From assembly GCA_016711205.1 (NCBI GenBank), contig JADJTM010000002.1, positions 1,116,001 to 1,180,000 of the forward strand: a stretch of DNA of 64,000 bases, read 5' to 3'. The stretch is from Micropruina sp. GTDB taxonomy: Bacteria > Actinomycetota > Actinomycetes > Propionibacteriales > Propionibacteriaceae. Of this stretch, positions 25,551 through 33,924 are shown piece after piece (position 1 is the first letter of the stretch; each line of letters opens with the position of its first letter). A program made the translations under genes and the position numbers. The notes under the pieces were generated by a model. It was not told the origin of the DNA and ran no database searches. It was given only the letters and a program-made list of their open reading frames with translations.

Positions 25551-27143
25551 GGCAACCCCTCCGCCACCTCGTGCGGGGTCAGGACGGGCAGCGGCGCGAA
25601 CACCTTCGCCATCTGCGGCGCGTAGGCCGGGGACGAGGTGAGCACCTTGGCCGTCGAGCCGTCGGCGATGATCTCACCGTCCGCCATCAGCAGCGTGCGC
25701 CGGCTGGTGGCGGCGGCGAACTCGACGTCGTGGGTGCTGATCAGCACCGCCCGGCCGTCCGCGGCCAGGTCGCGGACGATGGCCCGCAGCTCGCCCTTCG
25801 CGCTGTAGTCGAGGCCGCGGGTGGGTTCGTCCAGCAGCAGGACGGGGGGACGGGCAGCGAGTTGAATGGCCAGCACCAGGGCGAGGCGCTGTCCCTCGGA
25901 GAGATCCCGGGGGTCGCGATCGTCCGGCACCTGGATGCCGAGGGTGCGCAGCAGGCCCGCGGTCGTGCCTGGCGCCACCCCGCTCTCGGCGTCGGCCTGC
26001 GCACACTCGGCGCCCACGCTGGGCAGGTAGAGCAGGTCGGCCGCGGTCTGCGGCACCAGGGTGACCACCCGCCGGGCCTCGGCCGCAGCCAGCAGGCGCG
26101 GATCCTGGCCGGCCACGTCGATGGTCCCCGAGCAGGTCAGCGCCCCTTGCAACGCCCAGAGCATGGACGACTTGCCGGACCCGTTGCGGCCCAGCAGGCT
26201 GGTCACGGTGCCCCGGACCAGGTCGAGGTCGACGTGGTTGACGGCGATCAGCTCGCCGTAACGCACCTGCAGATCGCGGGTGCTGAGCACCACCGGCTCG
26301 CTCGGCGGGGCCGGGTGCACCGGTGCGGTCACCAGCAGATCCTCGCCGGCGACCCGGCGGCGGGCCTCCCGCACGCTGAGCGGAACCTCGGGCCAGTGCA
26401 GCACCCGGGCGAGTTCGGCGAGCGGGGGAGTGATGCGGGCGTGAGCCAGCACCTCGCCCGGCGGGCCGTAGACGACCCGTCCATCGCCCGGCAGGTACAG
26501 CATCGAGTCGGCGGCCTGCATCACCCGCTCGAGCCGGTGCTCGGCCAGCACCACCGTCAGCCCGACGTCGTGGACGAGGGTGCCGATGGCGGCCAGCACG
26601 TCCTGGGCGGCGGTGGGGTCGAGTGCCGACGTGGGTTCGTCCAGCACCAGGATGCGGGGTTGCGCGGCCAGCACGGCGGCGATCGCGACCCGCTGCTGCT
26701 GGCCGCCGGACAGCTCCACCAGCGGACGCCGGCGCAGATCCGCGATGCCCATCAGGTCGAGGGTCTCCTCGACCCGTTTCCGCATCGCCATCGGGTGCGA
26801 TGCCCAGCTGTTCCATGCCGTAGGCGATCTCGTCCTCGACGGTGTCGGTGACGAAGCCGCGCAGGGGATCCTGGCCGACGTAGCCGACCACGTCCGCCAG
26901 GTCACGCGGACGGTGGGTGGCGGTGTCGCGGCCGTCGACCAGCACCCGTCCGGACAGCGTGCCGCCGGTGAAGTGCGGCACCAGGCCGTTCATCGCGCCG
27001 AGCAACGTCGACTTGCCCGATCCGGTGGGACCGATCACCAGGCACAGGTCGCCTTCGGGCAGCACGAAGGTGGCTCGGTCGATCACCGCTGATCCGGCGC
27101 CGTGGTAGGTGATGCTGACCCGGTCGAAGTCGATCACCGCCAT
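25547..27143 (-). pseudogene. ECF transporter double ATPase (CbiO-CbiO fusion), frameshifted
   Basis: Two ABC ATPase domains are fused. Domain one starts MAVIDFDRVSITYHGAGSAV with P-loop GPTGSGKSTL, Q-loop VGYVGQDP and signature LSGGQQQRV. Domain two has P-loop GRNGSGKSSM, signature LSEGQRLALV and Walker B PVLLLDEPTRGLDY. It would power vitamin import. The frame breaks near 26786-26792: MEQLGIAPD is read before the break and MRKRVEETLDLMGIADLR after it. One extra base in the GATGGCG stretch explains the shift. The total length (1597) is not a multiple of three. All other motifs are intact, so a sequencing error or a very recent mutation is likely. It overlaps the upstream gene by 10 bases. 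Confidence 0.82.
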
Positions 27144-28300
27144 GTCGGCTCCGGTTCCGCGTGGGTCCGGGGCCGCAACACACGCACCCGGGTGTCGTTG
27201 CGCGTCGATTCGACGGTGGCCGGCGGACGGGGCCGGGTGAGCGGCAGGGGGGCCAGCACGAGCGCCACGACGAACAGCATCACCGGCGGCACGCTCGGCC
27301 ACACCAGCGGATCGGTGCTGGGGGTGAGTGCTGCCGGGTCCAGCAGTGCCAGCAGTGCCGGGCTGAGCGTGTTGGGGTCGATCCAGCCCAGGCCGAGCAC
27401 GATCAGTGCCACCAGCGCCCCCGAAAGCGCCACCAGGGTTTCGGTGCTCCGCCAGGGATGCGGACGGTAGGTGGTCACCCGCAGCCGTGCCCCGGCAGCG
27501 CGCAGGCCGAGGCCGGCGCCGAGCATGCCGAGCAGCATCAGGCCCAGCGACAGCTGCCAGAAATCGGTGCTGAGCAGCAGGAACACCCCCAGCGTTGCCG
27601 CCATCGACGAGACCAGCATGACCGGCAGGGTGCCTTTGGTGGGCAGTCCGCTGGTGCGGGCGAAGCCACGGGACTCCATGCCCGCGGCCAGCGACAGCGA
27701 GCGCTCGATAGCATCGGCCAGCACCGGCATCGCGATCGTGCCCATCGACCGCAGGCTGGTGGTCGAGTCGCCACGCAACCGGCGGGCCCGGCGCACCCGC
27801 TGGATGCTCTCGATCAGTTGGGGCGCCACGCTGAGCGCGATCACCACCGCGGTGGAGGCCTCGTACAGCGCCGCCGGTACCGAGCGCAGCGCCTGCCGAG
27901 GGTTGGCCAGGGCGTTGGCGGCGCCGATGCAGAGCAGCATCACGGCCAGCCGCAGCGACTCGTACAGGGTGGTGAGCACAGCCTCGGCGGTCACCACCCC
28001 GCCCAGCTGAATGCCTGCGGCCCAGTCGGGCAGCGGAATGGACGGCAACGTGAACAGCACCGTTTCTCCCTGCGCGCCGCCGAGCAGGATGCGGAAGAAC
28101 AGCCGCATCACGATCACGAACAGGGCGAGCATCAGGTACACCCGAACCGACTTGGCCCACGGCGCATCGCTGCGCCGCAGCATCACCACCACCACCACAG
28201 CGGTCGCGATCAGCAGCAGCAGCAGGGGGTTGGTGGTGGCGTTCACGGCGATGCCGATGCTGATCGCCCAGCACCACCAGGCCCACGGGTGAAGGCTCAA
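27134..28300 (-). CDS. ECF transporter transmembrane (T) component, CbiQ family
   Basis: The 388-residue protein has an N-terminal group of hydrophobic helices (PWAWWCWAISIGIAVNATTN, LLLLLIATAVVVVVML) and the cytoplasmic CbiQ coupling-helix signatures: RRARRLRGDSTT and ADAIERSLSLAAGMESRGFA. These contact the ATPases. Three or more C-terminal helices make it longer than simple EcfT proteins. The start is taken as TTG at 28300, which overlaps the upstream stop as TTGA; a GTG at 28324 is possible. It belongs to the B12-riboswitch operon. Confidence 0.85.
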   Translation of the reverse strand: MSLHPWAWWCWAISIGIAVNATTNPLLLLLIATAVVVVVMLRRSDAPWAKSVRVYLMLALFVIVMRLFFRILLGGAQGETVLFTLPSIPLPDWAAGIQLGGVVTAEAVLTTLYESLRLAVMLLCIGAANALANPRQALRSVPAALYEASTAVVIALSVAPQLIESIQRVRRARRLRGDSTTSLRSMGTIAMPVLADAIERSLSLAAGMESRGFARTSGLPTKGTLPVMLVSSMAATLGVFLLLSTDFWQLSLGLMLLGMLGAGLGLRAAGARLRVTTYRPHPWRSTETLVALSGALVALIVLGLGWIDPNTLSPALLALLDPAALTPSTDPLVWPSVPPVMLFVVALVLAPLPLTRPRPPATVESTRNDTRVRVLRPRTHAEPEPTWR

Positions 28301-29013
28301 GGCTTCCGTCCCTTCAGCAGCCACCAGCCGCCCAAGCCGGCGCCGGCGGCCACCACGACCGAGCCGACCACGATGGCGCCCACGGGGCTGCCGGAACCGT
28401 TACCAGCATCCGGGGCCGCGCTGGATTGCGGGGTGGCGTCGGCCGGTGCTGCCTGCGTCGTGTCGGGGCTGGACGATGCCGTCGGCGGCACTGACCCGGT
28501 GCCGCCGGTGGGTGGCTTGACGCCGGGCGGCGTGTTGCCGGCGCCGAGGCTGATGTAGCTCCATCCCTCGGCGCTGCCCTGCTCGGGCTGGGACACGCCG
28601 GCCCCCAGGGTGGAGTACGTCCACGCGGAGTAGCTGCCGTCGTCCTGCTTGATCGCCTGCCAGTACGACCAGTACGCCTTGTTGATGTCGGGCTTGGACG
28701 GCCTGCCCGAGATCGAGTACACGAAGCTGTCCCTGAACAGGGGTGCGAAACCGGCGCTGCGCAAGGCGTCGAGGCCGGTCACGTGGCTGGTGGCGCATTC
28801 GGTGCTGGTCGCCCCGCCCAGGGACCCGAAGTCGACCACCACCCACACCCCGCTGCACGAGGTCTGCCGCGGCAGCGTCGGTGCCGACGACTGGCGAACG
28901 GGAATCCTGGGCGCGGTGGCCTCAGCGGTGCCGGTCGAAGCCAGCGAACCGGCGCCCAGGACGAGTGCCGCTGCGCCACCGACGGCCAGCACGCGCCCGA
29001 GCACTGAAGACAT
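28297..29013 (-). CDS. Surface-anchored transcobalamin C-terminal-like (DUF4430-like) protein
   Basis: The 238-residue protein has a signal peptide (LGRVLAVGGAAALVLGAGSL), a globular domain of about 110 residues, a Pro/Ser/Thr-rich stalk and a C-terminal membrane helix with basic tail (VVVAAGAGLGGWWLLKGRKP). The globular part reads VWVVVDFGSL, C-to-C spacing consistent with a disulfide, GLDALRSAGF, YWSYWQAI and GWSYISLG. This is the pattern of DUF4430/transcobalamin-like C-terminal domains, which close over bound B12 in intrinsic factor. It follows its own cobalamin riboswitch and precedes the ECF genes. Ligand binding is inferred. Confidence 0.75.
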   Translation of the reverse strand: MSSVLGRVLAVGGAAALVLGAGSLASTGTAEATAPRIPVRQSSAPTLPRQTSCSGVWVVVDFGSLGGATSTECATSHVTGLDALRSAGFAPLFRDSFVYSISGRPSKPDINKAYWSYWQAIKQDDGSYSAWTYSTLGAGVSQPEQGSAEGWSYISLGAGNTPPGVKPPTGGTGSVPPTASSSPDTTQAAPADATPQSSAAPDAGNGSGSPVGAIVVGSVVVAAGAGLGGWWLLKGRKP

Positions 29014-29099
29014 CCGGATCCTCTGGTCGTGCGTGCCATTCGAAGGATCCGGACCATGCGTCGGGCTCCCCCGCATACCACGACGGGTCGATGATGAGC

Positions 29100-29194
29100 C
29101 AGAGCCGGGCAGGCATTCCGACTTCGCCATCGCTGGCGTCACGGTTGCGGGTCAGTCCCGGATTCTCACCGGGTTCCCCTGCACGATTCAGGTG
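29100..29194 (-). ncRNA. Cobalamin riboswitch 2 (upstream of the DUF4430-like gene)
   Basis: On the minus strand the B12-box core is clear: AGGGGAACCCGGTGAGAATC, CGGGACTGACCCGCAACCGT, then GTCGGAATGCCTGCCCGG. This matches the AdoCbl aptamer consensus (GGGAA, GGTGnnAATCC, CTGnCCCGCnACnGT, GTCnGnAnnCCTGCC). A -10 box TACTGT at 29206-29201 with GACACA 16 bases upstream would start transcription near 29194. Its distance to the ATG leaves about 87 bases for an expression platform. Confidence 0.92.
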
Positions 29195-29290
29195 AGCGAA
29201 ACAGTAGCCCACCGGATGCGCCTGTGTCGCAGGGGCGTCCCACTCCATCGATCAGCGCTGTCGTGGGGTGGGACGTCGGTGGCTCCGGCC

Positions 29291-29318
29291 GGCCGGGGGT
29301 CCGGACGTGGCCCCGGCC
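29291..29318 (-). terminator. Hairpin after the alpha-barrel gene
   Basis: GGCCGGGG and CCCCGGCC form an 8-bp stem with a 12-base loop, 7 bases after the stop codon. It would separate the alpha-barrel transcript from the second riboswitch transcript. Confidence 0.5.
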
Positions 29319-29324
29319 TCGCGG

Positions 29325-30443
29325 TCAGGGCGTCCGGTTGCGAGCGGCCACCACCGCCGCGCCACCCAGGGCGAGCAGCAGCAGCGCGCCCACCGTCCAG
29401 CCCACGGCCGGGTCGGTTCCGGTCGGCGCCGCCGGCGCGGACGGCTGGGGCGACGGTGCTGCGGTCGTGGTGTCGCCGGCGGTGGGTGTGGGTGAAGCGG
29501 ACGGGGCGGCGTCCGATCCCACGCTCGCGTAGGTGTGCCCGGTGAGCGCGAACATGCCCTGCTGGGTGGCGAGCAGATTGGCCTTGTCGTCGACCCCGGT
29601 GCTCAGAGCGCCGGAGTCGAGCTGCTGGGACACCACATAGGCGGTGGCCTTCGTGGCCTGCTCGGACCCGACGGGGAACAGCGGGCCGGCCAGGCCGGTG
29701 GAGTTGACCGGTGAGTAGTTCTTCCAGGACCCGTCGCTCTGCTGGTTCGCGGCGAGCCAGTCCAGTGCGTCCGCGGCCGCCTTGGTCGCCTTCTCAGCGC
29801 CGGACGCCTGCAGCCCCAGTACCGCCATCGCCGTGCTGTCGGGGTCTGCGGCGGGGCAGTCCCCGTCGGCCTTGAACGGATAGGTGGCGCAGGCGAAGCC
29901 GCCGCCGGTCCCACCGCTGCGCGGCTCGGCGTAGCTGAGCAGGAAGTCGACCATCGGGTCGGGCACCTGCTCGTTGTTGCGCGCCAGCGCCACCATCGCC
30001 AGGCCGGAGCTGAAGGGTCCGGGGTAGGAGCCGAACGAACCGTCCGCGCCGATGCCGGCTTTGACCTTGGCCACCAGGTCGACGCCGCCGAAGTCCTTGG
30101 CGTCGGCCTTCGCCGCTGCGGCTGCCAGCGCCAGCTTGGCCGCTCCGGTGGCGCCGGAGGCGTCCGGCGTCACGTAGTCGGCGGCGTTCGTGCGAAGGAA
30201 GTCGAGAATGCTCGCGATCTGGTCGGCGTGGCTGCCATCGTCCGCCGCGGCCAGCGCGATCAGTGAATCAGCGGCCGAGCCGACCTCACCGTAGGGCTTC
30301 TCGCCGGTGGTGAAGGTCGACACGATGTAGTCGGCCGCCCGGGTGGCCTCGGCGCCCGCTGCGGAGGCGGCCACCGAACCCAGCCCGAGACTGCCCAGCA
30401 CGGTGACCAGGAGCAGCGCGAGGATGCGTCGCAAGAGCGTCAT
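29325..30443 (-). CDS. Surface-anchored alpha/alpha-barrel protein, intrinsic-factor N-domain-like (prenyltransferase/squalene-oxidase repeat)
   Basis: The 372-residue protein has a signal peptide (RRILALLLVTVLGSLGLGSV), about 270 residues of alpha/alpha-barrel repeats, a Pro/Ser/Thr linker (about 305-340) and a C-terminal membrane anchor (VGWTVGALLLLALGGAAVVA, then ARNRTP). Repeats carry QQSDGSWKN, GADGSFGSYPGP and DSTAMAVLGLQASG motifs, typical of terpene-cyclase/prenyltransferase-like barrels. The same fold forms the N-domain of intrinsic factor and transcobalamin. No catalytic DxDD or zinc ligands are apparent, so it is probably a binder. It is controlled by its own cobalamin riboswitch. 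Confidence 0.75.
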   Translation of the reverse strand: MTLLRRILALLLVTVLGSLGLGSVAASAAGAEATRAADYIVSTFTTGEKPYGEVGSAADSLIALAAADDGSHADQIASILDFLRTNAADYVTPDASGATGAAKLALAAAAAKADAKDFGGVDLVAKVKAGIGADGSFGSYPGPFSSGLAMVALARNNEQVPDPMVDFLLSYAEPRSGGTGGGFACATYPFKADGDCPAADPDSTAMAVLGLQASGAEKATKAAADALDWLAANQQSDGSWKNYSPVNSTGLAGPLFPVGSEQATKATAYVVSQQLDSGALSTGVDDKANLLATQQGMFALTGHTYASVGSDAAPSASPTPTAGDTTTAAPSPQPSAPAAPTGTDPAVGWTVGALLLLALGGAAVVAARNRTP

Positions 30444-30521
30444 TGAAGAGTCCTTTCAGGTGTCCTCGGCGTGCACCGGACGGACTCCGGCTCTGCCCCG
30501 TGGACCTCGACGGGTGTGGAA

Positions 30522-30619
30522 GAGCCGAACCGGGCAGGCATTCCGACTGGGCCATCGCTGGCGTCACGGCTGCGGGTCAGTCCCGGATTCGCACCGGGTT
30601 CCCCTGCATCGGTTCAGTG
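30522..30619 (-). ncRNA. Cobalamin riboswitch 1 (upstream of the alpha-barrel gene)
   Basis: The minus strand shows the same B12 aptamer core as riboswitch 2: AGGGGAACCCGGTGCGAATC, CGGGACTGACCCGCAGCCGT and GTCGGAATGCCTGCCCGG. A -10 box TAGCCT (complement of 30626-30631) would place the start near 30619. About 78 bases separate it from the ATG. Confidence 0.92.
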
Positions 30620-30685
30620 CCACTCAGGCTAACCGACCCTGACCCCCAAGTGCCGCCACCCGGCCGCCGGTGGTCCTGGAAACGA

Positions 30686-30714
30686 AACGAGGAGCCCCGG
30701 CGGGGCTCCTCGTT
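30686..30714 (-). terminator. Terminator of the LEA-like gene
   Basis: AACGAGGAGCCCC and GGGGCTCCTCGTT form a perfect 13-bp stem with a GGC loop. On the minus strand it is followed by TTCGTTTCC, a T-rich tail. Confidence 0.88.
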
Positions 30715-30736
30715 GCGGCAACGATGAAAGGCCTGA

Positions 30737-31342
30737 TCAGATGAGCGGCCGGTCGGTCTCGTCGTCGGGACCCTCCAGGAGTGCGTCCAGGTCGCTGTCC
30801 TCGGTGTCGCCGAAGCTCTCGGCAGCGCGTTCCGCGTCGTCGTCGATCCCCGCGACGGCATCCTCGACACCTGCGGCGGCGTCTTGGGCGACGTCCTCGA
30901 CACCTGCGGCGGCGTCCTGGGCGACGTCCTTGACCTCCGCGGTTGCGTCTGCGGCGGCGTCCTGGGCCCCTGCGACGGCGTCCTCGACCCCTGCGCCAGC
31001 GTCCTGGGCGGCGTCCTCGACACCTGCGGCGGCGTCTTGGGCGGCGTCCTCGACCCCGCCGGCGTCGCCGTCGAGCCGGCCCTTGATGTCCTCGAACGCC
31101 TCTTGGCCCTTGTGCTTGGCGTCTTCGGCGAAGTTCTTGATGTTGTCTCCGGCGTCTTCGGCGAAGTCCTTGATGTTGCCCTCCGCCTCGGAGGCGAACT
31201 CCTTGATGTTCTCGCCCGCGTCGGAGGCGAACTCCTTCACGTTGTCGAACGCGTCTTCGGCGAACTCCTTGACATGTTCGCCGAGATCCTTCGCCTTGGC
31301 GACCAGGTCGTCAAGAAAGTTGCCACCCTCCGATTGGGTCAC
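30737..31342 (-). CDS. Acidic LEA/apolipoprotein-like 11-residue repeat protein
   Basis: The 201-residue protein is almost entirely amphipathic-helix repeats. Residues about 24-80 are 11-mers of the type KEFAEDAFDNV, KEFASDAGENI, KDFAEDAGDNI. Residues about 98-175 are a second 11-mer family, GVEDAAQDAAA. The end is acidic (DSDLDALLEGPDDETDRPLI). It has no signal peptide or cysteine. Such sequences occur in LEA-type desiccation or membrane-surface proteins; a stress role is only inferred. The repeat DNA is prone to slippage, so length may vary between strains. Confidence 0.7.
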   Translation of the reverse strand: MTQSEGGNFLDDLVAKAKDLGEHVKEFAEDAFDNVKEFASDAGENIKEFASEAEGNIKDFAEDAGDNIKNFAEDAKHKGQEAFEDIKGRLDGDAGGVEDAAQDAAAGVEDAAQDAGAGVEDAVAGAQDAAADATAEVKDVAQDAAAGVEDVAQDAAAGVEDAVAGIDDDAERAAESFGDTEDSDLDALLEGPDDETDRPLI

Positions 31343-31406
31343 GCCAGTGCTCCTTCAACTGTCGGCGGGTCAGACCTTCTGCCCGCCGATCCCAGCCTAG
31401 GCACAG

Positions 31407-32027
31407 TCAGGTTGCTCCGCTAGTGATCGCGGGGTTTGCTGCTCGGACGGCGAACACTCGAAAGCCCTTGGCGCTGCCCACGCGCTCGCAGGCCCAACCC
31501 TGTTCGATCAACCAGCGCTGCAGCGAGTCGGCACCCAGGTTGCGTCCGACCACGAGCCGGGCGACACCGCCGGGCCTCAGCCGCGGCAGCCACGTCAGCA
31601 GCAGCGCGTGCAGGGCCTCCTTGCCGATCCGGATCGGCGGGTTGGACCAGATCTCGTCATAGCTGACGTCCGGCTCGACCGCGTCCGGCGCGAGCGCACG
31701 CACCCGATCGCCGACCCGATGGGCCAAGGCGTTGTCGGCGGTCAGCGCGAGGGCGCGCGGATTGACGTCCACGGCGTCCACGACGGCTCCCGGGCAGGCG
31801 GTGGCCAGCGCCACCGCGATCACCCCCCAGCCGCAGCCCAGGTCGAGCAGCCGGGTCGCCTCGGCCCGCGGAGCGCTCTCGCGCAGCAGCACCGCGGTGC
31901 CCAGATCGAGCCCGTCGCTGCTGAACACCTCGTTGGCGGTGGTGAAGCGCCAATCGGTGTCCCAGAACCGCACCTGGAGATTGCGCCGCTTCTCGGGCGC
32001 CGACGGGGTGGTGAAGTAGTGGCTCAC
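31407..32027 (-). CDS. RsmC/RlmG-like class I SAM methyltransferase
   Basis: The 206-residue enzyme has the SAM-binding loop LLDLGCGWGVIAVALATACP, the acidic strand DAVDVNPRAL and the catalytic motif SNPPIRIG. The N-P-P motif is typical of methyltransferases acting on the exocyclic amine of guanine in RNA (RsmC family). It begins FTTPSAPEKRRNLQVRFWDT. The start GTG overlaps the truA stop as GTGA. Being third in trmB-truA-methyltransferase suggests an rRNA or tRNA target; the exact base is not predictable. Confidence 0.85.
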   Translation of the reverse strand: MSHYFTTPSAPEKRRNLQVRFWDTDWRFTTANEVFSSDGLDLGTAVLLRESAPRAEATRLLDLGCGWGVIAVALATACPGAVVDAVDVNPRALALTADNALAHRVGDRVRALAPDAVEPDVSYDEIWSNPPIRIGKEALHALLLTWLPRLRPGGVARLVVGRNLGADSLQRWLIEQGWACERVGSAKGFRVFAVRAANPAITSGAT

Positions 32028-32836
32028 TCCGACTCCAGGGTCCGGACGGCCCGCGCCTGTTGCGCGCGCGTCGCCAGCTCGCGATCGGGCGGGTACCCGA
32101 CCTCTTCGAGCGTCAGCCCGCACGCGGGCATCACCTTGATCTCACCCGCTCGCTGGGACGCGGCGAGCAACGTGATCAGCCAGTCCGGCTCGCGGCGTCC
32201 GGTGGCCACGTCGACCAGCCCGCCGACCAGCGAACGCACCATCGAGTGGCAGAACGCGTCGGCCCGCACGGTGATCTCGGCCACGTCGCCCCAGGTGCGC
32301 CGGGCCGAGAGGTGCTGCAGGTTGCGGATCGTGGTCGCCCCCTCGCGAGCCTTGCAGAAGGCGGCGAAGTCGTGCAGACCGACCAACCGGGGCGCCAGGG
32401 CGTTGATCTTGGCCAGATCGAGTTCGGTACGCATCGGATGCACGTGGATGCGCAGCAGCGGGTCGGGGGTGGCGTCGGCGATCCGGTAGACATAGCGCCG
32501 CCAGATCGCCGAGAACCGTGCGTCGAAGCCGGGCGGGGCCAGGCTGACCCGGCGCACCACCAGATCGGGGGGCAGCACATTGCGCAGTTTGTAGGTCAGG
32601 TCGGCGATGGTGCGCTCGACGTCGTCCACCTCCGGCAGGTCGAGGTGGGCGACCTGGCCGCGCGCGTGCACGCCGGCGTCGGTGCGTCCGGCGCAGGTGA
32701 GGGTGACGGGTTCGCCCAGCCGCAGCACCCGGGGGATCCACGCCTCGAGTTCCTCCTGGACGGTGCGCAGGCCCGGCTGGCCGGCCCAGCCGTGATATTC
32801 GGTGCCGTCGTAGGCGATGTCGAGTCGCAGTCTCAT
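32024..32836 (-). CDS. truA: tRNA pseudouridine(38-40) synthase TruA
   Basis: The 270-residue enzyme converts uridines 38-40 in the anticodon stem-loop of tRNAs to pseudouridine. It begins MRLRLDIAYDGTEYHGWAGQ, and the catalytic Asp is in CAGRTDAGVHARGQVAH. Other family segments are RYVYRIADATPDPLLRIHVH and FCHSMVRSLVGGLVDVATGR. The ATG at 32836 overlaps the trmB stop as ATGA. The upstream part of the long frame is the trmB shadow. Confidence 0.95.
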   Translation of the reverse strand: MRLRLDIAYDGTEYHGWAGQPGLRTVQEELEAWIPRVLRLGEPVTLTCAGRTDAGVHARGQVAHLDLPEVDDVERTIADLTYKLRNVLPPDLVVRRVSLAPPGFDARFSAIWRRYVYRIADATPDPLLRIHVHPMRTELDLAKINALAPRLVGLHDFAAFCKAREGATTIRNLQHLSARRTWGDVAEITVRADAFCHSMVRSLVGGLVDVATGRREPDWLITLLAASQRAGEIKVMPACGLTLEEVGYPPDRELATRAQQARAVRTLESE

Positions 32837-33558
32837 GCGTCGTCCCTTGTTCGCCGGTAGCACAGGTCATGGATGGTTCGGTCGGCGGCGACACCCTTGG
32901 CCTCGTACCGGGTCTGCGGACGATCCTGCCACCGCGGGGCCCATCCGCCGTGACAGTTCTGCAGCTGCGGGTGCCCGTCCAGCACCGCGCGCATCGCCAG
33001 CGCGTAGTCGTCCCAGTCGGTGGCCAGCCGCCACAGTGCGTCCGGGGCGAGCGTGCGCGCGGCGAGGTCGGCGAAGGCGGCGGAGACCAGGCGGCGCTTG
33101 TGGTGCCGCTTCTTGTGCCAGGGATCGGGAAAGAAGGTCCACAGCTCGCTGAGGCTGCCGTCGTCGATCAGGGTCGCGAGGGCGTCGACGCCGTTGGCCA
33201 CCACGACCCGCACGTTGGTCACGCCCGCCCGTGCGCACTTCGACAGGGTGCTGGCCACCGCGGGCTCGAACACCTCGAAGGCGATGAAGTCGCGCGCCGG
33301 CTGCCGGGCGGCGACGGCGGCGATGACGTCGCCGGTGCCGCCGCCGAGTTCTACCACCAGCGGGGCGTGACGACCGAACACCGCGGGCCAGTCGACCCGG
33401 GCGTCCGGGGCGACGGAGGTGGAGATCTGCCGGGTCGGGACGGTCACCACCCAGTGCTGCAGGTCCGTCCAGGCCTTGAGTTGGCTGGTATTCATCCGGG
33501 CGCTGCGGCGGACGAACGACACCACCTCGCGCTGCACGCGCGGCAGGGTCTCGTCCAT
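32833..33558 (-). CDS. trmB: tRNA (guanine-N7)-methyltransferase TrmB
   Basis: The 241-residue enzyme makes m7G46 in tRNA. The SAM loop is VVELGGGTGDVIAAVAARQP and the family signature is LWTFFPDPWHKKRHHKRRLV. Its C-terminal QTRYEAKGVAADRTIHDLCY contains the T-x-(Y/F)-E tRNA-contact motif. It starts MDETLPRVQREVVSFVRRSA at the ATG 33558; nothing upstream in the same frame looks conserved. First gene of a three-gene overlapping RNA-modification operon. Confidence 0.95.
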   Translation of the reverse strand: MDETLPRVQREVVSFVRRSARMNTSQLKAWTDLQHWVVTVPTRQISTSVAPDARVDWPAVFGRHAPLVVELGGGTGDVIAAVAARQPARDFIAFEVFEPAVASTLSKCARAGVTNVRVVVANGVDALATLIDDGSLSELWTFFPDPWHKKRHHKRRLVSAAFADLAARTLAPDALWRLATDWDDYALAMRAVLDGHPQLQNCHGGWAPRWQDRPQTRYEAKGVAADRTIHDLCYRRTRDDA

Positions 33559-33861
33559 GATGGTCAGGGTAGCCGGGCACGCTTCAGCGGCCCTCCCGCG
33601 GCCAGCCGGCGGAGAACCACGCGGCCCGGCGCACGCTAACGGCCCACGATGTGGCCACGACAGATCGCCCGCCCAGTGCTCCGCAGCCGGGCATGATTCG
33701 TTCAGCGGACTCCGGGGGCCTGGGCGGGTCACGTCCGACCCGAAGAGCCGGCCGATCCGGCACCGGCGACGGTGGCCGGGTGCAGCGAGTAACCACGCCT
33801 CACCGGTGCCGCGTCCCCCACTCGTCCCTGAGCCATCCCCGTGCGGCCGGGCTGCCGCGAT

Positions 33862-33888
33862 CCGACCAGGCACACTGGACCTGGTCGG
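33862..33888. promoter_or_regulatory. Inverted repeat upstream of the yccF-like gene
   Basis: CCGACCAGG and CCTGGTCGG are exact inverted copies with a 9-base spacer (CACACTGGA), 37 bases before the yccF start. The surrounding 366-base divergent intergenic stretch (33559-33924) contains no other feature I can support. Confidence 0.45.
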
Positions 33889-33924
33889 GCGCACTACGCG
33901 CCCCACGAAAGGTCTCGACATTCC

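Noticed and set aside
25674..28286. Minus-strand 870-aa open frame
   Set aside because: It joins an out-of-frame reading of the CbiQ gene to the first part of the ECF ATPase and then runs out of frame again. The genuine genes are the CbiQ and ATPase frames.
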